From CAWDPQ01 sp049642465 (GTDB taxonomy: Bacteria > Acidobacteriota > Vicinamibacteria > Vicinamibacterales > 2-12-FULL-66-21): a stretch of DNA of 64,000 nucleotides. A program made the position numbers and the translations under genes. Location of the stretch: NCBI GenBank assembly GCA_049642465.1, contig JBAROV010000155.1, forward strand, positions 8,548 to 72,547, given 5' to 3'. The notes below the pieces were generated by a model. That model did not search any database. It saw only the letters and a list, made by a program, of their open reading frames with translations, and had not been told where the DNA came from. Below are positions 42,058 to 50,248 of this stretch, in pieces. Positions within the stretch are counted from its first letter, which is position 1. The number at the start of each line of letters is the position of its first letter.

Positions 42058-43452
42058 GTGTCCCCACACCCGGCTGCACCCGCCGGCCCGGCGGCAAATG
42101 ACGCCGATCGCCAGTTGGTCCGCGCGATCGGGCTTTGGTCGGCCATTCTCTTCGTTGTCGGCAGCGTCATTGGATCTGGCATCTTCCTGACAACCGGTGT
42201 CATGGCGGCGACGATTCCGTCGGTCTCGCTGCTGCTCCTGGCGTGGACACTCGGTGGTGTGCTGGCGATCGCCGGCGGCCTGACCTACGCCGAAATGGGC
42301 GCCATGTTTCCGCGCTCGGGCGGCGTTTACGTGTTTCTTCGAGAAGCGTACGGAACGCTGCCCGCGTTTCTCTACGGGTGGGCCGCGTTGCTCGTCGTGA
42401 TTAGTGGCGGCATCGCTGCGGTTGCCGTCGGCTTTGCGGAATACCTCAGCTACTTCTTTCCGGCATTGTCCCCGTCGATCCCCGTACTGAGCGGTGATCT
42501 GGGTTTTGCACGGATCTCCATTTCCGCGGGTCAACTGGTGGCCGCGGCCGTCATCGTGGTGATCGGTGCGATCAACTACGTCGGCGTTCGCCGTGGCAAC
42601 TTCGTGATTGTCGTGCTGACGACTGCCAAGGTTGCGGCGCTGGCCGCGTTGCCGATCATGGCGATTCTTGCGGCACGCGTGACACCCGTCCTCACGCCAG
42701 TCGTCCCTCCGGACCTCGCCCGGCCAGCTGCCGCATTCGGCGTGGCAATGATTGCGGTGCTGTGGACCTACGAAGCGTGGTACTTCGTCACCTACGCGGC
42801 GGGAGAAATCAAAGATCCCCAGCGCAACATTCCCCGAGCACTGATCGGAGGGTTGTTGCTGCTGACGACGATCTATCTCGTCGTCAACGTGGCGTACTTC
42901 TTCGCCCTCAGATTGGATGAGATGAAAGGAGTCACGCGGATTGCGGAGCGCGCCGCGACCGCGCTCGTGGGACCGTCCGGCGCCACGTTCGTCGCGTTGA
43001 CGGTAGTCGTATCGACGTTTGGCAACAATGTCGCTGCGATGCTGGCAGGGTCGCGGTTGCTGTTTGGAATGGCGTCTGACGGGGTGTTCTTCCCCTCGTG
43101 CCGGCGCGTTCACGAGCGCTACCGCACGCCCCACGTGGCAATCGTCGCGCTCACGATCTGGTCCGCAATCCTGGCGCTGTCGGGATCCTACGAGCAGCTG
43201 TTCACCTACGTCATGTTCGCATCGATTCTGTTCAGCGTCGCCGCAGGCGCGGCGCTCTTCAAGCTGCGTCGCGATCGGCCCGACCAGATGCGGCCGTATC
43301 GGACCTGGGGCTATCCCGTCGTGCCGATCGTGTTTATCGCGGGTTCAGCGGCATTCGTGTTGAATACGCTGATCGAGCGGCCGGTCGAATCGCTCACCGG
43401 TCTGGGGCTGCTGGCACTGGGGCTTCCGGCGTATTGGTACTGGAGCAGGTGA
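42058..43452 (+). CDS. APC-superfamily amino acid permease, copy 2 (LAT-like)
   Basis: 464 residues with about 12 membrane helices. Helix 1 has LFVVGSVIGSGIFLTTG, helix 3 AMFPRSGGVYVFLREAYG, and helix 6 VLWTYEAWYFVTYAAGEIKDPQRNIPRAL, as in the L-type amino acid transporter group. GTG start at 42058. A TAGATT box (42045-42050) lies 7 nt upstream and no Shine-Dalgarno is visible, so the gene may be leaderless. Ketopantoate reductase follows after 7 bp. Confidence 0.9.
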   Translation: MSPHPAAPAGPAANDADRQLVRAIGLWSAILFVVGSVIGSGIFLTTGVMAATIPSVSLLLLAWTLGGVLAIAGGLTYAEMGAMFPRSGGVYVFLREAYGTLPAFLYGWAALLVVISGGIAAVAVGFAEYLSYFFPALSPSIPVLSGDLGFARISISAGQLVAAAVIVVIGAINYVGVRRGNFVIVVLTTAKVAALAALPIMAILAARVTPVLTPVVPPDLARPAAAFGVAMIAVLWTYEAWYFVTYAAGEIKDPQRNIPRALIGGLLLLTTIYLVVNVAYFFALRLDEMKGVTRIAERAATALVGPSGATFVALTVVVSTFGNNVAAMLAGSRLLFGMASDGVFFPSCRRVHERYRTPHVAIVALTIWSAILALSGSYEQLFTYVMFASILFSVAAGAALFKLRRDRPDQMRPYRTWGYPVVPIVFIAGSAAFVLNTLIERPVESLTGLGLLALGLPAYWYWSR

Positions 43453-43459
43453 TTCGTCC

Positions 43460-44392
43460 GTGCGCTTCGCCATTCTTGGTTCAGGAGCAGTAGGCGGCTA
43501 TTACGGCGCAAGACTCGCGCGTGCGGGGCACGATGTCACGTTCATTGCGCGAGGTGCCCACCTCGAGGCGATACGCGCTCGCGGGCTGGAGGTTCGCAGC
43601 CCGATGCTCGGCGATTTCGTCGTCCACGCACGCGCGGAAGAGGACACGAGCAAAGTCGGAACCGTTGACGTCGTCATTGTCGCGGTGAAGACCTACGACA
43701 ATCAGACAGCGCTGCCTCTGGTCAGGCCGTTGCTCGGACCGGGGTCGGCGGTGCTCACGCTCCAGAACGGCGTGGACAGCGTGTCGGACCTCGCGGCAAT
43801 CGTCGGCGAGCAGGCGGTTGTGGGTGGCACCACTTACATCGCCACGGCGTTGGCGCAGCCAGGCGTTATCGAACAGACGGGAACACACCGCCGCATCGTA
43901 TTCGGGGAAGTGTTCGGCGTACTCCCGCGCGCAAGCGGCCGCGTCGCTCAGCTTCACGAAGCGTTCGCCGGGGCGGACATCCAGTCCGAACCGACCGCAG
44001 ACGGTCGAATTCCAATCTGGGAAAAATTCATCTTCCTCGTCGCCCTCGCGGGATTCACGGGAGGCGCACGTCTGCCGATTGGGCCGGTCTGGGCGGACGC
44101 GTTCATCCGCGAGAAATTTCTGGATGGCTGCCGGGAGGTGGAGCGTCTCGCCCGGGCCGAAGGTGTCCCCGTCGCGCCCGACGTGATCGATCGCATCAAG
44201 GTCTATATCGACGGCATTCCCAAGTCGATGCGATCGTCCTTACTGATTGATCTGTCCCAGGGAAAACCGATTGAAGTGGAGGCCTTGCATGGATCGGTGG
44301 TCCGGCGCGCCGCCCGCGTGGGGGTGGACGTACCGATCATGTCGACGTTGTATGCGGTGCTAAAGCCATGGGCAGTCCCGCCCGTTGGATAA
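43460..44392 (+). CDS. panE: 2-dehydropantoate 2-reductase (ketopantoate reductase)
   Basis: 310 residues. NADPH motif RFAILGSGAVGGYYGARLARAG at the N-terminus, VDVVIVAVKTYDN, VLTLQNGVDSV, the conserved lysine in IPIWEKFIFLVAL, and the C-terminal SMRSSLLIDLSQGKPIEVEALHG. Reduces ketopantoate in pantothenate synthesis, or a related 2-keto acid. GTG start. The last 56 bp overlap the 3' end of the convergent kinase gene. Confidence 0.92.
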   Translation: MRFAILGSGAVGGYYGARLARAGHDVTFIARGAHLEAIRARGLEVRSPMLGDFVVHARAEEDTSKVGTVDVVIVAVKTYDNQTALPLVRPLLGPGSAVLTLQNGVDSVSDLAAIVGEQAVVGGTTYIATALAQPGVIEQTGTHRRIVFGEVFGVLPRASGRVAQLHEAFAGADIQSEPTADGRIPIWEKFIFLVALAGFTGGARLPIGPVWADAFIREKFLDGCREVERLARAEGVPVAPDVIDRIKVYIDGIPKSMRSSLLIDLSQGKPIEVEALHGSVVRRAARVGVDVPIMSTLYAVLKPWAVPPVG

Positions 44393-46616
44393 GCGCATCG
44401 TAGCGCGGATTCCCTCTGAGCCCGCTCAGCACTCGATCGACGCCCATGAACACCACGCCGCCGACGTGGGCGTCAACCATCCGCTCGAGATAATCGATTG
44501 CCGTTTCGTCGTTGCCAAGCAGCTTGTGAACGATGGCGTACGCGAAATATGCAGGTGGCCCGGCGCCGGCTTGATCCATTAATTCGAGCCGTTTCAGCCA
44601 GTAAGCACGCGGACCGCCGGCACGAAGTGCCGCCAGAAGCTGCTCCCCATCGAGCGAGATACCGAAGCATCGTTGTTGCGAGATGAGGCGAGCGGCCTCC
44701 TCGTAGCGGCCAAGCGCATCGTAGGAGGTGATGAGCACGTTGCCGGCCTCTTCCAGATCGGGCGTGGCGGCGCGGATTCGCAGCGCTTCCTCAGCGGCGG
44801 CGAGATCGTTGCCGGCAAAGTGATGGACCCAGGCCACACCCATGTTGACGAACGACGAGAGCGGGTCGAGGTCTCTCGCTTTCCGAGCCTCGGCAAGCGC
44901 TTGGTCGAACCGCCCGCAGGTGCAGAGGAACAGGCCGTAGAACGAGTGCGCCGTCGCGAGCTTTGGGTTGAGCTTAATCGCGCGCTGGAACGCGCGTTCA
45001 GCGGCCGGCCAATCACGCACCCAGAAGAAGCTTTCCAGGCCAAGCGAGACGTGTGCTTCCGCCAGGTCCGGATCGAGCGCGATCGCCCGTTCGGCGGCCG
45101 CGCGCGCACGCGGAAACCCGTCCTGCGGCGCCACGTATCCGTAATAGGCCATCGCGCCATACGCATCGGCAAGTCCCGCATAAGCCACGGCGTAGGCCGG
45201 GTCCAGCCCAATCGCACGATCGAAGTGCTCGAGCGCCTGTCGAATACTCTCAGGTCGCCATTTGTTCCACTGATAGCGACCGCGCAGGTATTCCTGGTAC
45301 GCCTCCGGGTTGGCCGTGTGGTTCTTTTTCAGCTTGGTTTTTTGCCTGGGCGTCAGCTTCAGCCGCAGCGCCTCGGAGATACGCCATGCGATCTCCTGCT
45401 GCACCGCCATCACGTCGTCAATGCGCTGACGGAACTGTTCGCCCCACAACTGCGATTCAGAGATGGTGTCAACGAGCTCAGCCTGGATTGCGAGCATGTC
45501 GTCGTATTGGGCCACGCGGCCCGTGAGTATCGTGCGGGCGTTGAGCGCCAGACCAACGGTCGCCGGATCAGCCTGGAGTCCTTTGTATCGAAACGCCACG
45601 CTGCGCGGGACGACGCGGAGGCCGCTCAGTTGCGAGAGACTGTTGATGATGCTCTCGGTAATGCCGTCGATGAGATATTCGAGGTTTGGATTGGCGCCGG
45701 AGTTTACGAACGGCAATACCGCCAATGATTTCCCACGAGGACGGCCGGTACGAGTGGCGACCGCCGCCGATCCGGTCAGGATGGCGCGTAAGGCCATCGC
45801 AACGTCCTGCGCGCCGTCAAAACGCCGGGATCGTTCGATGTCAACGCACCGCGAGACGATCCTTCTGAGCTCCATTGGTACGAGCGGGTCTATCGCCGAA
45901 ATGTCCGCCGTGCCGGTCAGAACTTGCGCAAGTGTCTCCTGCGGTGTTGTACCGGTAAACAGCCGGCGGCCGGACAGCATCTCGTAGAGCACACAGCCCA
46001 GCGCAAAGACATCCGTTCGACCATCCACTGCCTCGCCGCGCACTTGTTCAGGAGACATGTAGCCAAATGTTCCGAGTACCGTTCCCGCCACGGTCTGCGC
46101 CATGGTCGGACCGTCTGCAGCTCGTGTGAGTCCTTCCAGTCGATGAACGGCGAGTCCGAAATCCAGAATCTTTACGTTGCCGTCGTTGGTCAGAAAAATG
46201 TTTTCCGGCTTCAGGTCGCGGTGGATGATCCCGCGTGCGTGTGCCGCAGCCAACCCGTCGGCGACAGAGGCGGCGATTGGAACCGCTTCGCGCCACGGAA
46301 TTGGTCCCCGCTCCATCCGTTCGCGCAGGTTCTGGCCTTCGAGTAGCTCCATGACGGCACAGGGCAATCCTTCAGCCGCCACCATTTCGTAAATCGACAG
46401 AATCGCCGGATGGGACAGCGAAGCAACCGCCCGAGCCTCGGTTTCGAATCGACGGCGCATCTCGGGATCCGCCGCGATGTGTGCGGCCATCACTTTGAGC
46501 GCCACGTCCCTGCCCAGGCGCGGATCGCGCGCGCGATAGACCTCTCCCATTCCGCCAGAGCCTATCGGCGCCACGACTTCGTATTGCGCGATGCGATAGC
46601 CCGCCGGAAGTGTCAA
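44337..46616 (-). CDS. Ser/Thr protein kinase with TolB/FlgO-like and TPR domains
   Basis: 759 residues. The PknB-type kinase domain (about 8-270) has GSGGMGEVYRARD, the lysine in VALKVM, HRDLKPENIFL and KILDFGLAV. No membrane helix separates it from a middle domain (about 290-420: KSLAVLPFVNSGANPNLEYLIDGITESIINSLSQL), the TolB-like element common in acidobacterial kinases and adenylate cyclases. TPRs follow to the end. A cytoplasmic signalling kinase; target unknown. The TTG start overlaps the stop of the rhodanese fusion gene. Confidence 0.92.
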   Translation of the reverse strand: MTLPAGYRIAQYEVVAPIGSGGMGEVYRARDPRLGRDVALKVMAAHIAADPEMRRRFETEARAVASLSHPAILSIYEMVAAEGLPCAVMELLEGQNLRERMERGPIPWREAVPIAASVADGLAAAHARGIIHRDLKPENIFLTNDGNVKILDFGLAVHRLEGLTRAADGPTMAQTVAGTVLGTFGYMSPEQVRGEAVDGRTDVFALGCVLYEMLSGRRLFTGTTPQETLAQVLTGTADISAIDPLVPMELRRIVSRCVDIERSRRFDGAQDVAMALRAILTGSAAVATRTGRPRGKSLAVLPFVNSGANPNLEYLIDGITESIINSLSQLSGLRVVPRSVAFRYKGLQADPATVGLALNARTILTGRVAQYDDMLAIQAELVDTISESQLWGEQFRQRIDDVMAVQQEIAWRISEALRLKLTPRQKTKLKKNHTANPEAYQEYLRGRYQWNKWRPESIRQALEHFDRAIGLDPAYAVAYAGLADAYGAMAYYGYVAPQDGFPRARAAAERAIALDPDLAEAHVSLGLESFFWVRDWPAAERAFQRAIKLNPKLATAHSFYGLFLCTCGRFDQALAEARKARDLDPLSSFVNMGVAWVHHFAGNDLAAAEEALRIRAATPDLEEAGNVLITSYDALGRYEEAARLISQQRCFGISLDGEQLLAALRAGGPRAYWLKRLELMDQAGAGPPAYFAYAIVHKLLGNDETAIDYLERMVDAHVGGVVFMGVDRVLSGLRGNPRYDALIQRAGLPMALAPHTTST

Positions 46617-47989
46617 TGGTTAACCGTGGCCTCGGCGCGGTAGGCACTCATCCCACCGGCGAGGTTGAAAACTGAGGGGAAACCCGAGCGGGCGAGCAGG
46701 CTCGCCGCGAGGCTCGATCGATACCCCCCCTCGCACAGTGTGGCGACCGGGAGCGAGGCCGGGATCTCGGCAATTCGTGACGGCAGGGAACCGACGGGAA
46801 TGTTCAACGCTCCGGCGATCTGCCCGCTCTCGAATTCGTCGCGGCTTCTCACGTCCACCAGGGTGAACGATGGTCCTCGCATTTGTCTCTGGAGGAGCTC
46901 ACGCGGACTGATCTGTTCAATGCGGGAAACCGGCAGGCCGGCATCTTGCCAGGCTTCGAGACCGCCAGCGACATACCCGAGAAGACGATCGATGCCAACG
47001 CGCAGCAACTGGCGACGAAGTTCGTTCCTCACACCGGCATCTTCATCGCCGAAGAGAATCACCGGCGCCGACACGGGGACGACAAATCCTGCCCAGTAGC
47101 CAACCTTCGGTCCGAAACCAATGTTGATCGCGTTCCCGGGATGACCCGCGGCAAACACGTCAGCAGGCCGAACGTCGAGTAAGTACGCACCCTGGAGCAT
47201 GGCTGCATGAGCCGCGCCAGGCGTCAGCAATTGATGGTTCGGTAAACCGATTCCGAGGCCAAGGATCGCCGGACCGGACTGGTTCACCCGTTTCAGCTCA
47301 GCGAAGTACGGCGGCGTTTCCGGCAAGTCAGCGAGGACCGCCTCGACGAATTGCTGCTTGGATCCGTACTTGAGCATCGGATTGAATCTCCGCTCCTGAC
47401 CGATCGTCGAGTGCGGCTCACGACCGATTCCGGTGCCGCACAACGAGCCCGCGCCGTGGCCGGGATGCACTTCCACATCATCCCCGAGCGTCAGCAACGT
47501 CTCTGTAAGAGAGACGTGAAGCCGACCGGCCAGTTCCCGCGCGCGCTCGGGTCCGAGCAGATCTGGCCGTCCAACGGCTCCCACGAACAGCGTGTCGCCG
47601 GTGAGCACCCGCCTGACCTCACCCGGTTCCTCGACCAGGACGGAGATATGTTCGGGCGTGTGTCCGGGAGTATGGAGCAGCTTGATCGCGACGTCGCCCA
47701 GCTGCAACGTTTCCCCCGGCTGCGCTTCGTGATGTTCGAACTGCAAACCAGCGCCCGGTCCAGAGACGACGGTCGCTCCAAGCGCTGCCAGCTCGCGCGC
47801 TCCCGAGACGAAGTCCGCGTGGACGTGTGTTTCGATGGCGAATCTGATGACGAGATGGCACCGTCGAGCGTACTCGACGTAGACGTCGATATCGCGGCGC
47901 GGATCGACGATGGCGGCCTGGCCCGTCCGGTTGCAGGTAATTACGTATGAGCTCTGCGCGAGCCCATCATCAAAGATGCGGTGAAACAT
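46613..47989 (-). CDS. Persulfide dioxygenase-rhodanese fusion (MBL fold)
   Basis: 458 residues. The N-terminal metallo-beta-lactamase domain of ETHE1 type has ETHVHADFVSGARELA, LLHTPGHTPEH, VLTGDTLFVGAVGRPDL and HPGHGAGSLCG. Two rhodanese domains follow: the first (about 265-345) lacks a catalytic cysteine, and the second has it in VATLCEGGYRSS. Such proteins oxidise glutathione persulfide to sulfite and move the sulfane sulfur. The divergent TauE/SafE gene could export the sulfite formed. It precedes the kinase gene in the same operon. Confidence 0.9.
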   Translation of the reverse strand: MFHRIFDDGLAQSSYVITCNRTGQAAIVDPRRDIDVYVEYARRCHLVIRFAIETHVHADFVSGARELAALGATVVSGPGAGLQFEHHEAQPGETLQLGDVAIKLLHTPGHTPEHISVLVEEPGEVRRVLTGDTLFVGAVGRPDLLGPERARELAGRLHVSLTETLLTLGDDVEVHPGHGAGSLCGTGIGREPHSTIGQERRFNPMLKYGSKQQFVEAVLADLPETPPYFAELKRVNQSGPAILGLGIGLPNHQLLTPGAAHAAMLQGAYLLDVRPADVFAAGHPGNAINIGFGPKVGYWAGFVVPVSAPVILFGDEDAGVRNELRRQLLRVGIDRLLGYVAGGLEAWQDAGLPVSRIEQISPRELLQRQMRGPSFTLVDVRSRDEFESGQIAGALNIPVGSLPSRIAEIPASLPVATLCEGGYRSSLAASLLARSGFPSVFNLAGGMSAYRAEATVNH

Positions 47990-48033
47990 GCGGTAGAATT
48001 TCGAGTTTCTCCGATCATAGCACCCCGATTCTC

Positions 48034-48870
48034 GTGCCAGTCTTTGACATTACTGCCGGCGTCGCGATTGTCGTCATGGCCGTCGGCGCCCTGGCAGGCA
48101 CGCTTGGGGCTCTCCTGGGCGTTGGCGGCGGCGTCTTTCTCGTGCCGTTTTTGAATGCGGCACTTGGTCTGCCGTTCAACGTCGCGTCGGGCGTCGGTCT
48201 CATGACAGTGATTGCCACCTCGAGCGTTGTCTCCGCGACCAGCTCGGACCGACGTCCGGCGAACCTTCGTCTGGGGATGGTTCTCCAGATTGCCTCGAGC
48301 GCGGGTGGATTACTGGGCGGCATCTTCGTCGTCCGGCTGCCGCATCACGTGCTGTACCTGATGTTTGCGATCGTCACGGCGGCGATTGCACTCGTCGTGG
48401 TGTCCCGCCTGGATCGGCGAAACGTCATTCTCGACAAAGCGACCGATCCCGGTCCGTTCGGTGGGCGCTTTTTCGAAGAAGAGAGCCGGCAGGAGGTCGT
48501 CTATCGCACGCGCAACCTTCCGGTCGCGTTGTTGGTGTCGCTCGTCGGTGGGAGCATTTCGGGTCTGCTCGGGATCGGCGGCGGGATCCTGCAAGTGCCG
48601 GCGTTGAATGCGTGGTGCGGGGTGCCGCTGCGAGTGGCCGCGGCCACGAGTGCCGTGATGATTGGCGTGACCGCGGTGGCGTCGGCGCCGATTTACTACG
48701 CTCGTGGCGACGTGATTCCGGTTCTTGCCGCGTCAGCGGTGATTGGTGTCCTCCTCGGCTCCCGGTTCGGATTCTGGTTCGGCGACCGCGCGCGCGCGAA
48801 GTGGCTGAAGATGATCCTGGCTGCGGTCCTGGTGGCCGTGTCCGCCACGTACTTTTCAAAGGCGCTGTGA
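48034..48870 (+). CDS. TauE/SafE family sulfite/sulfonate exporter
   Basis: About 278 residues, eight membrane helices in two repeats. Each repeat has a glycine-rich signature: ALLGVGGGVFLVPFLNAALGLP and GLLGIGGGILQVPALNAWCGVP. The loop between repeats is charged (FFEEESRQEVVYRTRNLP). A GTG at 48034 is chosen so that the protein starts just before helix 1; the longer ATG frame overlaps the divergent persulfide dioxygenase. The DUF1634 gene overlaps its stop. Confidence 0.88.
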   Translation: MPVFDITAGVAIVVMAVGALAGTLGALLGVGGGVFLVPFLNAALGLPFNVASGVGLMTVIATSSVVSATSSDRRPANLRLGMVLQIASSAGGLLGGIFVVRLPHHVLYLMFAIVTAAIALVVVSRLDRRNVILDKATDPGPFGGRFFEEESRQEVVYRTRNLPVALLVSLVGGSISGLLGIGGGILQVPALNAWCGVPLRVAAATSAVMIGVTAVASAPIYYARGDVIPVLAASAVIGVLLGSRFGFWFGDRARAKWLKMILAAVLVAVSATYFSKAL

Positions 48871-49175
48871 CTTCCAGCTCCGGTCTGCGTGCATTCGAGA
48901 GGACGCTCGCGTATGTCATGCTGACCGGTGTCTGGCTGAGCGCTGCGTGCCTCGCCCTCGCACTGTCGGCATTGCTGATTGCACCGCGGTTGACGACGGC
49001 TGAAGCGCTACTCCGAATCGGGCTCATCATTCTGATGGCGACGCCTGTCATGCGCGTTGTTCTTTCAGTTGTCGAGGCGATTCGACGAAGGGACTGGTTC
49101 TGGCTCTGGACGACGATTGCCGTCACGCTGATTCTGGTGGGGACGATGCTGTACTCGCTGCGGACAGCTGCCTAA
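48867..49175 (+). CDS. DUF1634 family membrane protein
   Basis: 102 residues with three membrane helices (LAYVMLTGVWLSAACLALALSALLI, ALLRIGLIILMATPVMRVVLSVVEA, WTTIAVTLILVGTMLYSL). DUF1634 genes habitually follow TauE/SafE genes and are presumed partners. The GTG at 48867 overlaps the TauE/SafE stop as GTGA; a longer in-frame reading that begins inside the exporter gene is rejected. Confidence 0.87.
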   Translation: MTSSSGLRAFERTLAYVMLTGVWLSAACLALALSALLIAPRLTTAEALLRIGLIILMATPVMRVVLSVVEAIRRRDWFWLWTTIAVTLILVGTMLYSLRTAA

Positions 49176-49198
49176 TCTATTCGAGCCCCGAGCCCGGA

Positions 49199-50248
49199 TT
49201 ACGTCGCCTCGCGCCGGCCATACGCCTCGGGGCTGGTGGGGATTCCAGACTCGCTCATGCCAGCTGCCGCTTCCTTGAGCCGTTCGTGGGCAGTGACGCG
49301 CATTTTCTCGAGCAATTCCGCTACCCGCTGTGCCTGGAGCACGATCGTCGCGAGGTCGCGCTGCAAGGCTGGATCGGGATACCCACGCTCCAACAAGTCG
49401 CAGTGTCCGATGATCGTCTGCAGAGCGCCGTTGATGTCGGAGGCGATCGCCAGTGTTTGGTCGGACATCGCCTCGATCGTCCGATATTTTCCAATCAGCA
49501 TCTGGAGTTGCTGCGCGACGCACGCGACGGCGAAGATCTCCGCGATCGGGCGAAGTGCGTCGATATGCACCTCCGAAAATGCGTCCTTTTTTCTCGAGAC
49601 GACATTCAGCGTCCCGACTGTCCGCCCCTTCGAGACGAGCGGCATCAGCAGCGCAGAATTGAATCCGGAATTGTAAAGAACGTTCGCATCCAGAAACTCC
49701 GGCGCGGCTTCCCGCATGTCGTTCAGAATGAGCGGCTGAGCTGACCGCACGACATAGCCGATGGCCGTGCTCTCGACCTTGAACGTCACCTCGGGACGCG
49801 GTCGCGAGCGGCGCTCGTTCTCGCGCACCCGCGCCGTGTAGGTTTGAAATTCCTGACCGGTTTCCGTGAGAAGTGCCAGCCCGGCGCGATCGCACGGAAC
49901 GATGCGGATGATTCGAGAGGCAAGGGCCTGAAACGCCAGTGGCACGTCCACCGAGCGGGCCACGATCTGCAGCATCGCATTCTGTGTTTGCAGCTGCTCC
50001 ATCTCGTCCATCGCCGAAAGGTGCGCGCGCTCCTTTTGTGAGAGCCTCGTCGAGAGCGTTTCGATTCGGCGGCTGGCGAGGACGGCGAGGACGAGCATCA
50101 CGACCCACGCCGCAATGACCTGCACGAGGACGAGAGGACGACGGGGCACTCCTCCAGCGAGCCACCAGGCGACTGCCTGGATCACGGCGAATGCGGCCAC
50201 GAGGCCCCATATCACCCACACCGGTGCGCACGACTCTTTCCAGTTCAT
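49199..50248 (-). CDS. Membrane GAF-domain protein with degenerate histidine-kinase dimerisation helix
   Basis: 349 residues. Two N-terminal membrane helices (VWVIWGLVAAFAVIQAVAWWLAGG and LVLVQVIAAWVVMLVLAVLA) lead through a coiled coil (LSTRLSQKERAHLSAMDEMEQLQ) into a GAF domain (about 95-235, with CDRAGLALLTETGQEF and LLMPLVSKGRTVGTLNVVSRK). The last part, SDINGALQTIIGHCDLLERG, looks like a HisKA dimerisation helix, but the phosphoacceptor His is replaced and there is no ATPase domain. The ATG at 50248 overlaps the methyltransferase stop as ATGA, tying it to that operon. Function unknown. Confidence 0.8.
   Translation of the reverse strand: MNWKESCAPVWVIWGLVAAFAVIQAVAWWLAGGVPRRPLVLVQVIAAWVVMLVLAVLASRRIETLSTRLSQKERAHLSAMDEMEQLQTQNAMLQIVARSVDVPLAFQALASRIIRIVPCDRAGLALLTETGQEFQTYTARVRENERRSRPRPEVTFKVESTAIGYVVRSAQPLILNDMREAAPEFLDANVLYNSGFNSALLMPLVSKGRTVGTLNVVSRKKDAFSEVHIDALRPIAEIFAVACVAQQLQMLIGKYRTIEAMSDQTLAIASDINGALQTIIGHCDLLERGYPDPALQRDLATIVLQAQRVAELLEKMRVTAHERLKEAAAGMSESGIPTSPEAYGRREAT

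Noticed and set aside
41236..43134. A 632-codon minus-strand frame opposite the second APC permease
   Set aside because: Low-complexity His/Arg-rich product; the plus strand encodes a 12-helix permease with conserved motifs.
49065..50231. A 388-codon minus-strand frame overlapping the GAF gene in another frame
   Set aside because: It runs into the convergent DUF1634 gene and its composition is Arg/Gly-rich; the other frame shows membrane helices and a GAF domain.
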